34,206 bases of DNA, from contig CACORA010000023.1 of NCBI GenBank assembly GCA_902629495.1, forward strand, positions 1-34,206, written 5' to 3'. The notes under the pieces were generated by a model that saw only the letters and a program-made list of their open reading frames with translations, did no database searches and was not told the origin of the DNA. The stretch's first letter is position 1. Every line of letters starts with the position of its first letter. Position numbers and translations under genes: made by a program. Positions 7,158 to 15,340 of the stretch are shown here, piece after piece. Source of the stretch: Planctomycetaceae bacterium (lineage in GTDB: Bacteria; Planctomycetota; Planctomycetia; Pirellulales; UBA1268).

Positions 7158-8169
7158 AGGGAAATACGTCCAGAAAACTATCAAACTATACTACATGTCA
7201 TGCTATGAATAGCAACTGAATACCCTGCATTGATGAGTGAGCAAACATATAAACACGACCTTGGTTTTCTCATAGGTCATTTATTATGAGGGATGTCTAT
7301 GGGCTCATTGTAACAGTTAGATACTTTTGCACGATGCCTCACGAAGCTATCACTCAATGACAGCCCCGTTTAAACAAAGCATCAAAACATATACTTTTTA
7401 AAAGCATATGATCCTAGATGATGGTCGGGGTTGCGTTGGGTGTCGTTCATCTCAATCTTGCACGATAGACTGCGGCCAGCATTATCCAGATACTATGTAC
7501 CTATAAGAGTGACAGGTGCGGCAGTACAGGACATATTGCAATCCAAACATTTTGTGCAGGGCATAGTATCACTCGGACGTCATGAAAACCAACAAGATTC
7601 CTCAAGCGGATTGTGCACACTGCCGAGCGTATAAATTGTCGTGAAGGAAAACGATGAAGGGACATCCATTTCGTCCAAGTTAACACACGATTGGTAAACT
7701 GTGACGTAGAAACCCATCGTTGCTTACAGCGATCGACCAGATGGCATTCATTTTGGTCGATTGAGAGTATGTGTAATGAGATGTCCCGGACAGAAAGGAA
7801 CTCATTGTTCCGTCAAGGAATGTCAGATTCGTTTCTGAAGGTACTGAATGAGAGTGAAAGTTTAATGCTTTTAGCTGGGTCACTTAAATGTGACGTCACT
7901 CAAGATTGTCCTCACGGAACCGCTTCCACCACCCTGAGAGAAAGTGCGTCGATGCCTGTAGCGGTCGCAAGTTATTCGGTAAGCCTCCTGGGGTGACGAA
8001 TTGTCTCCCTCTCTTAACACCACGCACCTTCCTCACTTACCCAAAAAACGCCGCTATCCCATATGATGACCTTGCGGCGACTCAAGTCACCTCTATAATC
8101 GCGGGGTTTCCGTAGGAAACTCTCTTTACCTTGTGTTTTGGTGAGATGGTTGCCCTACACACGACCCTC
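7158..8169. other. About 1 kb without a convincing gene
   Basis: No frame here looks like protein: the open frames are short, overlap on both strands and have no familiar motifs. I looked for the conserved cores of tmRNA, RNase P RNA and SRP RNA on both strands and did not see them. Structures present are an 8-bp inverted repeat ATCGACCA (7732-7739) / TGGTCGAT (7754-7761), a TGACGTCA palindrome near 7890, and a minus-strand 23-codon frame at 7493-7564 with a CxxCxxCxxxC pattern. The last 100 bases hold a probable promoter for the tRNA-Gly. The rest may be decayed sequence or a non-coding RNA locus I cannot identify. Confidence 0.5.
8072..8099 (+). promoter_or_regulatory. Candidate sigma-70-type promoter for tRNA-Gly/tig
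   Basis: TTGCGG (8072-8077) and a perfect TATAAT (8094-8099) are separated by 16 bases. Transcription would begin near 8106, giving a 5' leader of about 64 bases before the tRNA-Gly. The -10 box is a consensus match, the -35 only half. It is placed as expected for a tRNA promoter, and could also serve tig if the tRNA is read through. Confidence 0.5.
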
Positions 8170-8242
8170 GCGGGTGTAGCTCAGTTGGTAGAGCACCACG
8201 TTGCCAACGTGGTTGTCGTGGGTTCGAATCCCATCACCCGCT
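8170..8242 (+). tRNA. tRNA-Gly (anticodon GCC)
   Basis: The cloverleaf is complete. The acceptor stem GCGGGTG pairs with CACCCGC (8235-8241), followed by discriminator T. The D arm is GCTC-AGTTGGTA-GAGC. The anticodon arm is CCACG-TTGCCAA-CGTGG with anticodon GCC, reading GGC and GGU glycine codons. The T arm has GTGGG-TTCGAAT-CCCAT. CCA is not encoded (TTTTTC follows), so it must be added by the nucleotidyltransferase. It sits 47 bases before tig. Confidence 0.97.
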
Positions 8243-8289
8243 TTTTCTTCTAATGAATTTACGACTTTGTTTCCTGTTTAGAAAAGCTT

Positions 8290-9717
8290 ATGTCCAGCAC
8301 AACTGATACGTCCCCTGAGCAACTCGATGAAAATCAAACATTGACACTTGAGGTTGATGTTGAGAATGTCTCGACCTGTGAGCGAAAGGTAAAGGTCACG
8401 ATCACACGTGAAGATATTGATCGAGCCTTCGAAGAAGCAATTGGTGACCTTATGCCAACGGCCCTATTACCCGGTTTTCGTCCTGGACGGGCACCACGTC
8501 GTTTGGTGAGCAGTCGATACAAGTCGGAACTCAAGGATCAGGTGCGTTCAAAGTTGCTTTCAGATGCCATGTCACAGGTTACAGAAGATCAAAAACTTGC
8601 CCCAATCAGTGAGCCAGACATTGATCTTGAAGCGGTTGTTTTGCCAGACGAAGGACCTTTGAAATTTGAGTTTGGCATTGAGGTTCGACCAGAGTTTGAG
8701 ATGCCGAAGTGGAAAGGTCTTTCGATCAATCGTCCAAGTCGTGACATTACAGATGAAGATATTGATGATTCACTTGCGAACGTTCTTCGCGATCGTAGTC
8801 GGCTTGTTCCTTTTTCTGGGGAGCCGAAGACAGGAGATTTGGTTGTCGCAAATTTGCGCTTTCTTGATGGGGACAAAGTTTTGTCGCATGCAGAGGAGGT
8901 TGAAATTGTCGTCCGTCCAAAACTTTCGCTTGCTGATGCTGAACTATCAGGTTTTGATGCCCTTGTAAAAAATGCGAAGCACGGAGATACAGTCCAAGCG
9001 ACAGTTACGATCTCCAACGAAGCCGCAGTTGAGGATTTGCGAGGCAAAGACGTCACTGTCGAAATAGAAGTGCTCGAAGTTAAGAAACTTGAGCCACCAG
9101 AGCTATCCGCAGCGTTGCTTTCTGAACTCGGCGAATTCAAGTCTGCCGATGATCTGAGAACTGCCATTCGCAATCAACTTGAGAGTCAACTTGAATGGCA
9201 TCGTCGCAAGCAGGTTCGACAGCAGGTCTCAAGCGCACTGACAGCATCTGCGGACTGGGAACTCCCGCCACAACTCCTCCGTCGCCAGTCTCAACGAGAA
9301 CTCGAGCGGGCTATTCTTGAGCTTCGACGAAGTGGTTTTGATGATGACTCTATACGTCGGCATGTCAACGAATTGAGACAGTCAGCCATGGCAAGTACTG
9401 CTCGGTCCCTGAAGGAACACTTTATTCTTGAGCGAATAGCTGAGGAAACCGGCGTTTCTGACGTCCCATCTGATTATGACGAGGAAATTCGTGCGATTGC
9501 CAATCAGTCAGGTGAGTCTCCACGTCGGGTGCGAGCAGGCCTTGAGAGGCGTGGTCTCATGGATGTGCTCCGAAATCAAATCATTGAGCGGAAGACCGTC
9601 GAGATGGTGGAGTCTGAGGCAAAATTCAAGGATACGCCATTTGATTTTCCGAAGCCTGATGCCGAAGCCATTGATCATGCGGTGTGTGGTGTTGTTGTAG
9701 GAGAGGAGCAGAATTGA
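8290..9717 (+). CDS. tig: Trigger factor, ribosome-associated chaperone
   Basis: Trigger factor binds near the ribosome exit tunnel (protein L23) and shields emerging chains. The protein is 475 residues, slightly longer than usual. The ribosome-binding signature GFRPGRAP (62-69, consensus GFRxGxxP) is present in the N-terminal domain. A middle region (about 170-265) corresponds to the FKBP-like peptidyl-prolyl isomerase domain, beginning GDLVVANLRFLDGD and ending VTVEIEVLEVKKLEPPEL. It looks shortened and lacks several aromatic residues of an active FKBP pocket, so isomerase activity is doubtful (inference). The C-terminal helical chaperone domain follows (about 270-440). The start ATG 8290 has no Shine-Dalgarno sequence. 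The stop codon is one base from the clpP start, suggesting translational coupling of tig and the two clpP genes. Confidence 0.95.
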   Translation: MSSTTDTSPEQLDENQTLTLEVDVENVSTCERKVKVTITREDIDRAFEEAIGDLMPTALLPGFRPGRAPRRLVSSRYKSELKDQVRSKLLSDAMSQVTEDQKLAPISEPDIDLEAVVLPDEGPLKFEFGIEVRPEFEMPKWKGLSINRPSRDITDEDIDDSLANVLRDRSRLVPFSGEPKTGDLVVANLRFLDGDKVLSHAEEVEIVVRPKLSLADAELSGFDALVKNAKHGDTVQATVTISNEAAVEDLRGKDVTVEIEVLEVKKLEPPELSAALLSELGEFKSADDLRTAIRNQLESQLEWHRRKQVRQQVSSALTASADWELPPQLLRRQSQRELERAILELRRSGFDDDSIRRHVNELRQSAMASTARSLKEHFILERIAEETGVSDVPSDYDEEIRAIANQSGESPRRVRAGLERRGLMDVLRNQIIERKTVEMVESEAKFKDTPFDFPKPDAEAIDHAVCGVVVGEEQN

Positions 9718-9718
9718 G

Positions 9719-10342
9719 ATGACTCGTGAGTCTTTTGTTCCTCAGTCAGCTAGTGCATACGGCGATTATCAACGTCAGAGGACGATGACGCTTGGCGATC
9801 TTCTTTTGGAGAATCGCATCATTCTTCTTCAAGGTGAAATTTATGATGGAAACGCCAATGAATTGGTAATGAAGCTACTGTATCTCCAGAGTGAGAACAG
9901 GAGAAAAGATATCAACTTCTACATCAATTCTCCTGGTGGTAGTGTGACAGCGACGATGGCAATTTATGACACCATGCAGATTCTCTCCTGTCCTGTGGCA
10001 ACCTACTGTGTGGGGCTTGCAGCAAGTGGTGGTGCTGTCTTGCTCGCCGGTGGTTCTCCTGGTAAACGACGAATTTTGCCACATGCAAAAGTTATGATTC
10101 ATCAACCGTATGGCCAAGTAGGTGGTCAGGTGAGTGATATTGAGATACAAGCCGATGAAATCATTAAGACTCGAGAAGTTCTCAACAAAATTTTGGCTGG
10201 TCATACCGGGCAGCCGATTGAGCAAATAGCGAAAGATACGGACCGTGACCGCTATCTTTCTGCAGAGGAAGCAAAAGAATACGGTCTTGTTGATGAGATT
10301 CTCACTAAGCCACCGGTGGTTGAAGATGAGGACGAGGACTGA
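9719..10342 (+). CDS. clpP: ATP-dependent Clp protease proteolytic subunit, first copy
   Basis: ClpP forms the tetradecameric proteolytic chamber that degrades substrates unfolded by ClpX or ClpA/C. The triad is complete: Ser103 in AASGGA, His128 in MIHQP and Asp177 in DTDRDRYLSAEEA. Family motifs [13 protein letters not shown] and AIYDTMQ are present. It is 207 residues, a normal length; the first 20 or so residues may be a propeptide. The motif around the nucleophile is ASGGA rather than the common ASMGA found in the second copy, so the two chambers may differ in substrate pocket. The C-terminus ends in an acidic run EDEDED. ATG 9719 starts one base after the tig stop, so coupling to tig is likely. 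No clpX gene is in the window. Confidence 0.96.
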   Translation: MTRESFVPQSASAYGDYQRQRTMTLGDLLLENRIILLQGEIYDGNANELVMKLLYLQSENRRKDINFYINSPGGSVTATMAIYDTMQILSCPVATYCVGLAASGGAVLLAGGSPGKRRILPHAKVMIHQPYGQVGGQVSDIEIQADEIIKTREVLNKILAGHTGQPIEQIAKDTDRDRYLSAEEAKEYGLVDEILTKPPVVEDEDED

Positions 10343-10372
10343 TTGTTCGGCACTGAAGCGAAAGTATAGAAA

Positions 10373-10975
10373 ATGCCCCTAATCCCATATGTCATCGAAA
10401 AAAGTGGCCGCGAAGAGCGGGCGATGGACATTTACAGTCGTTTGCTCAAGGACCGAATTGTTTTCCTTGGAACGCAAGTGAATGATGAAGTAGCCAATGC
10501 AATTGTTGCACAGATGCTCTTTTTACAGTCAGATGATGCAAAGGCAGACATCCACCTGTATATAAACTCTCCGGGCGGTAGCGTGACGGCAGGATTAGCA
10601 ATATACGACACCATGCAATTTGTGACATGTGATGTTGCAACCTATTGCATTGGGCAGGCAGCTTCGATGGGTGCCGTATTGTTGACGGCTGGTGCAAAAG
10701 GCAAGCGCAGGGCATTGCCTAATGCGAGAATTATGATCCACCAGCCTCTTGCAGGCATGGAGGGTACAGCAGAAGAAATCATGATTCACGCGAAGGAATT
10801 TCGAAATGTGAAGCACAAGCTGAATAACATTCTTTTGAAACATACCGGTCATCCACTTGAAAAAATCGAAAATGATACGGATCGCGATCGTTTTATGTCG
10901 GCAGAGGAGTCAAAGGACTATCGTCTTATTGATGAAGTGATTGAGCATATGCCAGCACTGAAAGGTACATCGTAG
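10373..10975 (+). CDS. clpP: ATP-dependent Clp protease proteolytic subunit, second copy
   Basis: This second ClpP has the canonical form. [14 protein letters not shown] lies near the N-terminus, and the triad is Ser98 in QAASMGA, His123 in MIHQP and Asp172 in [13 protein letters not shown]. At 200 residues it is a full-length subunit. It begins 30 bases after the first copy, in the same operon. In organisms with two clpP genes, the products can assemble as two homo-heptamers in one particle or as separate proteases with different partners; which applies here is not visible. ATG 10373 has no evident Shine-Dalgarno sequence. The segment [17 protein letters not shown] after the His corresponds to the handle helix region that holds the rings together. 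Confidence 0.97.
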   Translation: MPLIPYVIEKSGREERAMDIYSRLLKDRIVFLGTQVNDEVANAIVAQMLFLQSDDAKADIHLYINSPGGSVTAGLAIYDTMQFVTCDVATYCIGQAASMGAVLLTAGAKGKRRALPNARIMIHQPLAGMEGTAEEIMIHAKEFRNVKHKLNNILLKHTGHPLEKIENDTDRDRFMSAEESKDYRLIDEVIEHMPALKGTS

Positions 10976-11037
10976 GAACAGGGCGTTGGCCCCAATAATA
11001 AGGTTTTAGGTGGCAATGAGGCGCAAGGAGGCGCATC

Positions 11038-11994
11038 ATGAGGCGTTACCAAATTTTTACAGTGAGTTGCTTAGCAGTTGTTGCTTTTTTGACAACTGTT
11101 GGTTGTAGAAGTGACTTCAACCAGCAACTTCTTGAGCGTGAGCTGCGGCTGCAGGAAGATCAGATCTATCACCTGCAAGATGAGTTGTACGACAAATGTT
11201 CTAGGCTGGATCTGGTTGCTGCAGAGAACTTATCGTTGAAGAAGCAGTTAGGCATTGCAGACTTCCCGGAAAGCTCGCGTCGGCCTACACCTGCACAATC
11301 GTCAGCGTCTGGTATGAAAAGTGTAGATCCTCCTGCCCTTGCCCCACCATTAATTGAGGATTTGCCACCCCCACCTCGTTCAAATGGAACAACGGAACAG
11401 GGACTGAGTTTTGGCGTCCCCGAAACCAGTGAAGACTCTATAAGTACAGAAACACCGGTTTTAGAGGGGGTGCCTCCCTTACCAATGAAAGAGGGTACAT
11501 CACCAAATGACATCAACGGCACCTCTGGCAATGTCACAGAAACAGATGAATCGATGGTCAAACAACTCTCGTATGACCAAAGTGTAGTTGCGGGTTCAAC
11601 GGTATCGCATCTTGTATTGAATAGAGAAAAAACAGAATGTCTCGATAGCGATCATGATGGAATCAGTGAAGCACTCACTATCGTTTTTGAGCCCCGCGAC
11701 AAGGATGAACGACTTGTAAGCACGGTTGGAGATGTTTCAATCGCTGTGTATGCTCCATCGGCATCGACAACGGCCTTTGATTCAGCTGGTGGGGGAAACC
11801 GCATCGCTCTCTGGGAAATACCTGCTAATGAGGCGGCGCGACATTTTCGTCGTACATCAGAGCATCGCGGATTGCATTTTGTAAGGCCATGGGAGCATGC
11901 TCTACCAAACGCCGATCACGTACGAGTGTTCGTACGCATGACAACGTTTGAAGGAGAAGTCTTCGAAACTCAGGGAACAGTGGAAACCCGCTAA
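11038..11994 (+). CDS. Coiled-coil lipoprotein, function unknown
   Basis: A 318-residue exported protein. A hydrophobic stretch (about 6-20) ends in the lipobox TVGC with Cys23 as probable lipidation site. Residues 28-72 form a heptad-like helix (QQLLERELRLQEDQIYHLQ and following), probably a coiled coil. Next come a long Pro/Ser/Thr/Glu-rich linker (about 75-190) and a folded, beta-rich C-terminal domain (190-318) with CLDSDHDGISEAL near its start, an Asp-rich loop of the calcium-binding kind. The start is certain: AAGGAGG lies 6 bases before ATG 11038. I do not recognise a named family; the layout (lipid anchor, coiled coil, linker, domain) is common among planctomycete envelope proteins. 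It follows clpP by 62 bases and converges on GAPDH. Confidence 0.75.
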   Translation: MRRYQIFTVSCLAVVAFLTTVGCRSDFNQQLLERELRLQEDQIYHLQDELYDKCSRLDLVAAENLSLKKQLGIADFPESSRRPTPAQSSASGMKSVDPPALAPPLIEDLPPPPRSNGTTEQGLSFGVPETSEDSISTETPVLEGVPPLPMKEGTSPNDINGTSGNVTETDESMVKQLSYDQSVVAGSTVSHLVLNREKTECLDSDHDGISEALTIVFEPRDKDERLVSTVGDVSIAVYAPSASTTAFDSAGGGNRIALWEIPANEAARHFRRTSEHRGLHFVRPWEHALPNADHVRVFVRMTTFEGEVFETQGTVETR

Positions 11995-12010
11995 AGTCGA
12001 CTTGTGTCGA

Positions 12011-13027
12011 TTAAAGCCCCTTGTTCTCTAAAAAATTGAGAAGGTCTGCGACGCGGTTTGAATAACCCCATTCGTTGTCATACCAACTTACAACCTTCAC
12101 AAAGTTTCCCAGACCGATAGTATCCACAGCAGAGAAAATGGAGCTATGAGGATCACCACGCATATCTGTTGAAACAAGTGGCTTATCTGTGTACCGGAGG
12201 ATGCCCTTCAAGGGACCGTTTGCAGCTTTTTTCATAGCAGCATTGATGTCCTCTGGAGGAGCATCTTTATTTAGTATGGCCGTAAAATCCACGACACTGA
12301 CCGTTGGTGTCGGAACACGGAAGGCCATGCCAGTAAACTTGCCCTGTAGTTCAGGGATCACAAGGCCGACTGCCTTTGCAGCTCCTGTGCCACTTGGAAC
12401 GATATTGAGAGCAGCAGCACGCGCATCACGAAGATCTTTTGCTGCCGTATCAACAGTCCGTTGTGAATTTGTGTACGCATGTACGGTTGTGAGAAGACCA
12501 CGATCAATTCCGTATGTCTCATGCAGTACTTTTGCGACTGGTGCTAAACCATTGGTAGTACATGAAGCATTCGAAATCACATGATGTTTCGAGGGGTCAT
12601 ATGCAGAATCATTAACACCCAGAACCATTGTGAGGTCTTCATTTTTTGCTGGAGCGGATATGACGACTTTCTTCACACTGTCACGTTTATGTGCGACAGC
12701 TTTTGTTGCATCAGTGAAGAAGCCAGTGCTTTCAACAACGATTTGAACATCTTCCGAAGACCATGGAATGGAACCAGGATCTCTCTCTGCAGATACTTTG
12801 ATCTTTTTTCCGTCTACAACAAGATCATTTCCATCATATCCAACGTCACCTTTGAAGGGTCCGTAGTTTGAATCAAATTCCAGAAGATGCGCATTTGTTT
12901 TGGCATCAGTGAGATCGTTCAGGGCAACAACCTGTACATCCCCGTTGAGACCGTATTTCTCATAGATAGCGCGGAAGGTGAGGCGGCCAATTCGGCCAAA
13001 ACCATTGATGCCAACACGAATAGACAA
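12011..13027 (-). CDS. gap: Glyceraldehyde-3-phosphate dehydrogenase, type I
   Basis: GAPDH oxidises glyceraldehyde 3-phosphate to 1,3-bisphosphoglycerate with NAD and phosphate, in central glycolysis. From the chosen start the protein has 338 residues. NGFGRIGR (8-15) is the dinucleotide-binding loop, and a NDLTD segment follows the second strand, typical of NAD-preferring enzymes. SNASCTTN holds the catalytic Cys156, HAYTNSQ holds His183, and the C-terminal WYDNEWGYSNR is intact. The start is a TTG at 13027, supported by AGGAGA six bases before it and by the family N-terminus SIRVGINGFG. The frame runs on upstream with a Cys-rich, unrelated sequence that should not be annotated. No other glycolytic gene is adjacent. 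The gene is divergent from the ABC transporter genes that start at 13180. Confidence 0.97.
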   Translation of the reverse strand: MSIRVGINGFGRIGRLTFRAIYEKYGLNGDVQVVALNDLTDAKTNAHLLEFDSNYGPFKGDVGYDGNDLVVDGKKIKVSAERDPGSIPWSSEDVQIVVESTGFFTDATKAVAHKRDSVKKVVISAPAKNEDLTMVLGVNDSAYDPSKHHVISNASCTTNGLAPVAKVLHETYGIDRGLLTTVHAYTNSQRTVDTAAKDLRDARAAALNIVPSGTGAAKAVGLVIPELQGKFTGMAFRVPTPTVSVVDFTAILNKDAPPEDINAAMKKAANGPLKGILRYTDKPLVSTDMRGDPHSSIFSAVDTIGLGNFVKVVSWYDNEWGYSNRVADLLNFLENKGL

Positions 13028-13033
13028 GGCGAT

Positions 13034-13039
13034 TCTCCT
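13034..13039 (-). promoter_or_regulatory. Ribosome binding site setting the TTG start of GAPDH
   Basis: Minus-strand AGGAGA lies 6 bases upstream of TTG 13027. This site, together with the family N-terminus, decides for TTG rather than any longer start upstream. Confidence 0.85.
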
Positions 13040-13179
13040 AGAAAGGGTCGTGAAGAGTGAACACAACGCCGCCACGCAGCGGGTAGCGTTCCTCACAAGC
13101 AGAGAAAATATACCTTGCAATACGTGAACCGCTCAATCCACACGCAGAATTCCGCGGTTTCGTCTATCCTTAGGAGGGT

Positions 13180-13872
13180 ATGGCTGACACGATTATCCAA
13201 CTTGAACAGGTTCGCAAAAGTTTTCATCTGCCTGGAGGCGAGTCGCTTCCAGTGCTTGATATAGAATCTTTTTCAATGGCCGCTGGCCAGCAGTGTGCTC
13301 TTGAGGGGCAAAGTGGCTCTGGTAAATCAACACTCCTGCATGTGATATCTGGGATTATGCGGCCAGATCAGGGAAAAGTCGTCATTGACGGTGTTGATCT
13401 TATGAGATTATCAGAAGCTCGGCGTGATCGGATTCGGGCTGACAGGCTAGGCTTGGTTTTTCAGCAGTTCAATTTATTACCTGGTTTTACTGCGCTTGAA
13501 AATGTTCTTGTTGCAATGTCGTTTAGTTCAGCCAGAGTGGATCGTCAGCGGGCGATAGATCTTCTAACATCCGTAGGCTTAGAAGATCGCATGCATCATA
13601 AGCCAGCTGAACTTTCTATTGGCCAGCAGCAGCGTGTTGCTGTAGCAAGAGCACTTGCGAATCGACCTCGGGTCATTCTTGCTGATGAACCAACAGCAAG
13701 TATAGATCCTGCCCATCAACAACAGGTTGTTGATCTGCTCAAGGACACATGTGCTCAATATGAGGTAGCCTTGCTTGTCGTAACACATGCACCTGAGGTT
13801 GCTGGTCAGTTTTCAACGAGGCTACGCCTAGAAAATTTTAACAGGGCATCGCAGTCAGAGGTATTACCATGA
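13180..13872 (+). CDS. ABC transporter ATP-binding protein (MacB/LolD type)
   Basis: This 230-residue ATPase drives a FtsX-type permease. It has Walker [10 protein letters not shown] (43-51), a Q-loop [10 protein letters not shown] (94-103), the signature LSIGQQQR (145-152, with I in place of the common S/G), Walker B VILADEP (165-171) and a H-loop His203 in VTHAPE. It belongs to the LolD/MacB/FtsE-like class by size and sequence, which work with periplasmic-domain permeases in extrusion or mechanotransmission rather than channel transport. TAGGAGG is found only two bases before ATG 13180, an unusually short spacing; no better start exists downstream near the motifs. The stop overlaps the permease start as ATGA, so the two are translated together. 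The neighbours downstream suggest a system tied to DUF3299-like and Cys-rich exported proteins. Confidence 0.93.
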   Translation: MADTIIQLEQVRKSFHLPGGESLPVLDIESFSMAAGQQCALEGQSGSGKSTLLHVISGIMRPDQGKVVIDGVDLMRLSEARRDRIRADRLGLVFQQFNLLPGFTALENVLVAMSFSSARVDRQRAIDLLTSVGLEDRMHHKPAELSIGQQQRVAVARALANRPRVILADEPTASIDPAHQQQVVDLLKDTCAQYEVALLVVTHAPEVAGQFSTRLRLENFNRASQSEVLP

Positions 13873-15236
13873 CACTCTTGGGCATTGCCTTGCGGAATAT
13901 TCGACAGCGATATCTCACAAGTGGACTGACAGCCCTCTCTCTTGCACTTGGCGTAGCGCTTGTAGTGGCCACTCTTGTAACAGGTGGCATTGTGAAGCAG
14001 GCTTTCGAGTCGGGTTCTGGCCTTGGATACAATATGATTGTTGGTGCGAAGGGGAGTCCTCTGCAGTTGGTGCTTAACAGTGTGTATTTCATCAGCAAAC
14101 CCATTGAGAATATTTCATGGGATTTTTATCAAGAGTTTCTTCCGGCCAATGAGCGCCTCGACAACGCAGACGGAATATTTGCAGCAAGTACAGCCATTGC
14201 CGTACCAATCTGTATGGGAGACTATTTTCGTAGCCACCGTGTGATTGGAACGAACGCCGCATTTTTTGACAAACTCAAGCGAGGAAGTGGTGAGCTATAT
14301 CTGTTTTCTTCAGGCGAAAACTTTCGTAATGATGATTTCTTCGGAGGAGTGATTGGTGCAGCTGTTGCTCAATCACTCGGATTGCAGGTTGGTGATCCAT
14401 TTGCACCGACACATGGTGCAGACGATGGTGCTGTCCATGACCCCTTTATGGTGCGAGGTATTCTTGCTCGAACAGATACTCCGATTGACCGAGGAGTCTT
14501 TGTGAATATGGAGGGTTTTTATCTACAAGAAGGTCACGCAAAGCCAGTTTCAGAAGAATCAACTGACACGAGTGTGGAAGAACGACCCCAGTCAGTGAAA
14601 AAAGAAGCAGCACTCCTTGAATCGAGTACTGTAGGTGCACGTTCCCATCCTGAGCCCTTGCCATTTGAGCAAAGAGAAGTGACCGCCATTCTTTTGGAGA
14701 CAGCATCGCTTCCTGGCTTGCCACCTGAGCTTACGAGCATGGGTTTGAGAACAACTATAAATGAGGGGCGCGAAGCTCAGGCAGCACTCCCCATTGCTGA
14801 GATTCGACAATTACTCGATCTTTTTGTGAAGCCTTTAGAGTTGCTACTGCTTTTAGTTACAACACTTGTTGTCATTGTTTCAGCGATAGGCATTCTTGTG
14901 AGTATGGTGGGTTCTTCACTTGAACGAAGTCGTGATGTAGCTGTTATGCGAGCACTTGGGGCAAGAAGATCACATGTGCTGACTACAGTTCTTTTTGAAG
15001 CTATTTTGCTGGCTGGTTTTGGTGGGCTCGCTGGCTGGTTGCTCGGTCATGGAATCGTAGCTGCTATTGGTCCATGGATAACGACGAATGCCGGTGTTTC
15101 TGCCGGTCTACTTTCTGGAGCCTGGGCCGAAGCTTTTCTTGTTCCATTTTTAGTGGTGTTGGCAGTGGCAGCAGCGCTTATTCCTGCGGTGGCAGCCTAT
15201 CGAACAGATGTAGCAAAATGGTTGCAAAGTGGATAA
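13869..15236 (+). CDS. FtsX/MacB-like ABC transporter permease
   Basis: The 455-residue permease has the MacB/LolC layout: one N-terminal membrane helix (about 18-42), a large periplasmic domain (45-320) and three C-terminal helices (about 322-345, 370-395 and 420-445) in an FtsX domain. Between the second and third helices is the cytoplasmic coupling loop SSLERSRDVAVMRALGAR, which contacts the ATPase. The periplasmic part opens with VGAKGSPLQLVLNSVYFIS, a motif I associate with permeases of ABC systems found beside DUF3299 genes rather than with the lipoprotein-sorting LolCDE. That is recall, not a search. A Glu/Ser-rich, probably disordered insertion is seen around 225-265. It overlaps the ATPase gene by four bases. 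The substrate is unknown. Confidence 0.9.
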   Translation: MTLLGIALRNIRQRYLTSGLTALSLALGVALVVATLVTGGIVKQAFESGSGLGYNMIVGAKGSPLQLVLNSVYFISKPIENISWDFYQEFLPANERLDNADGIFAASTAIAVPICMGDYFRSHRVIGTNAAFFDKLKRGSGELYLFSSGENFRNDDFFGGVIGAAVAQSLGLQVGDPFAPTHGADDGAVHDPFMVRGILARTDTPIDRGVFVNMEGFYLQEGHAKPVSEESTDTSVEERPQSVKKEAALLESSTVGARSHPEPLPFEQREVTAILLETASLPGLPPELTSMGLRTTINEGREAQAALPIAEIRQLLDLFVKPLELLLLLVTTLVVIVSAIGILVSMVGSSLERSRDVAVMRALGARRSHVLTTVLFEAILLAGFGGLAGWLLGHGIVAAIGPWITTNAGVSAGLLSGAWAEAFLVPFLVVLAVAAALIPAVAAYRTDVAKWLQSG

Positions 15237-15340
15237 AAGAGAAGTGTGTTATGCAGTTTGACGATGTGTTGATCCAACCTGTATGCGTTCTTGAGTGACT
15301 ATCCCCTCACGTGTTGTTGGTGTGTTGTGAGACTGTTTTT

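Noticed and set aside
7431..8115. Several overlapping short frames in the gap before tRNA-Gly
   Set aside because: They overlap each other on both strands, lack ribosome binding sites and show no domain.
7158..8169. tmRNA, RNase P RNA or SRP RNA in the 1-kb gap
   Set aside because: The conserved cores (SRP tetraloop region, RNase P P4 region, tmRNA acceptor end) were not found on either strand.
8589..9173. A 194-codon open frame on the minus strand inside tig
   Set aside because: It is the Ser/Thr-rich mirror of an Asp/Glu/Leu-rich coding strand, has no motif, and tig is certain on the other strand.
12001..12018. Terminator between the coiled-coil lipoprotein and GAPDH
   Set aside because: Only a short GTCGA repeat is present with no T-run, so it is too weak to call.
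13180..15236. LolCDE lipoprotein-release transporter
   Set aside because: There is only one permease and no LolA or LolB-like gene, and the neighbours are DUF3299-like and ACPFC genes.
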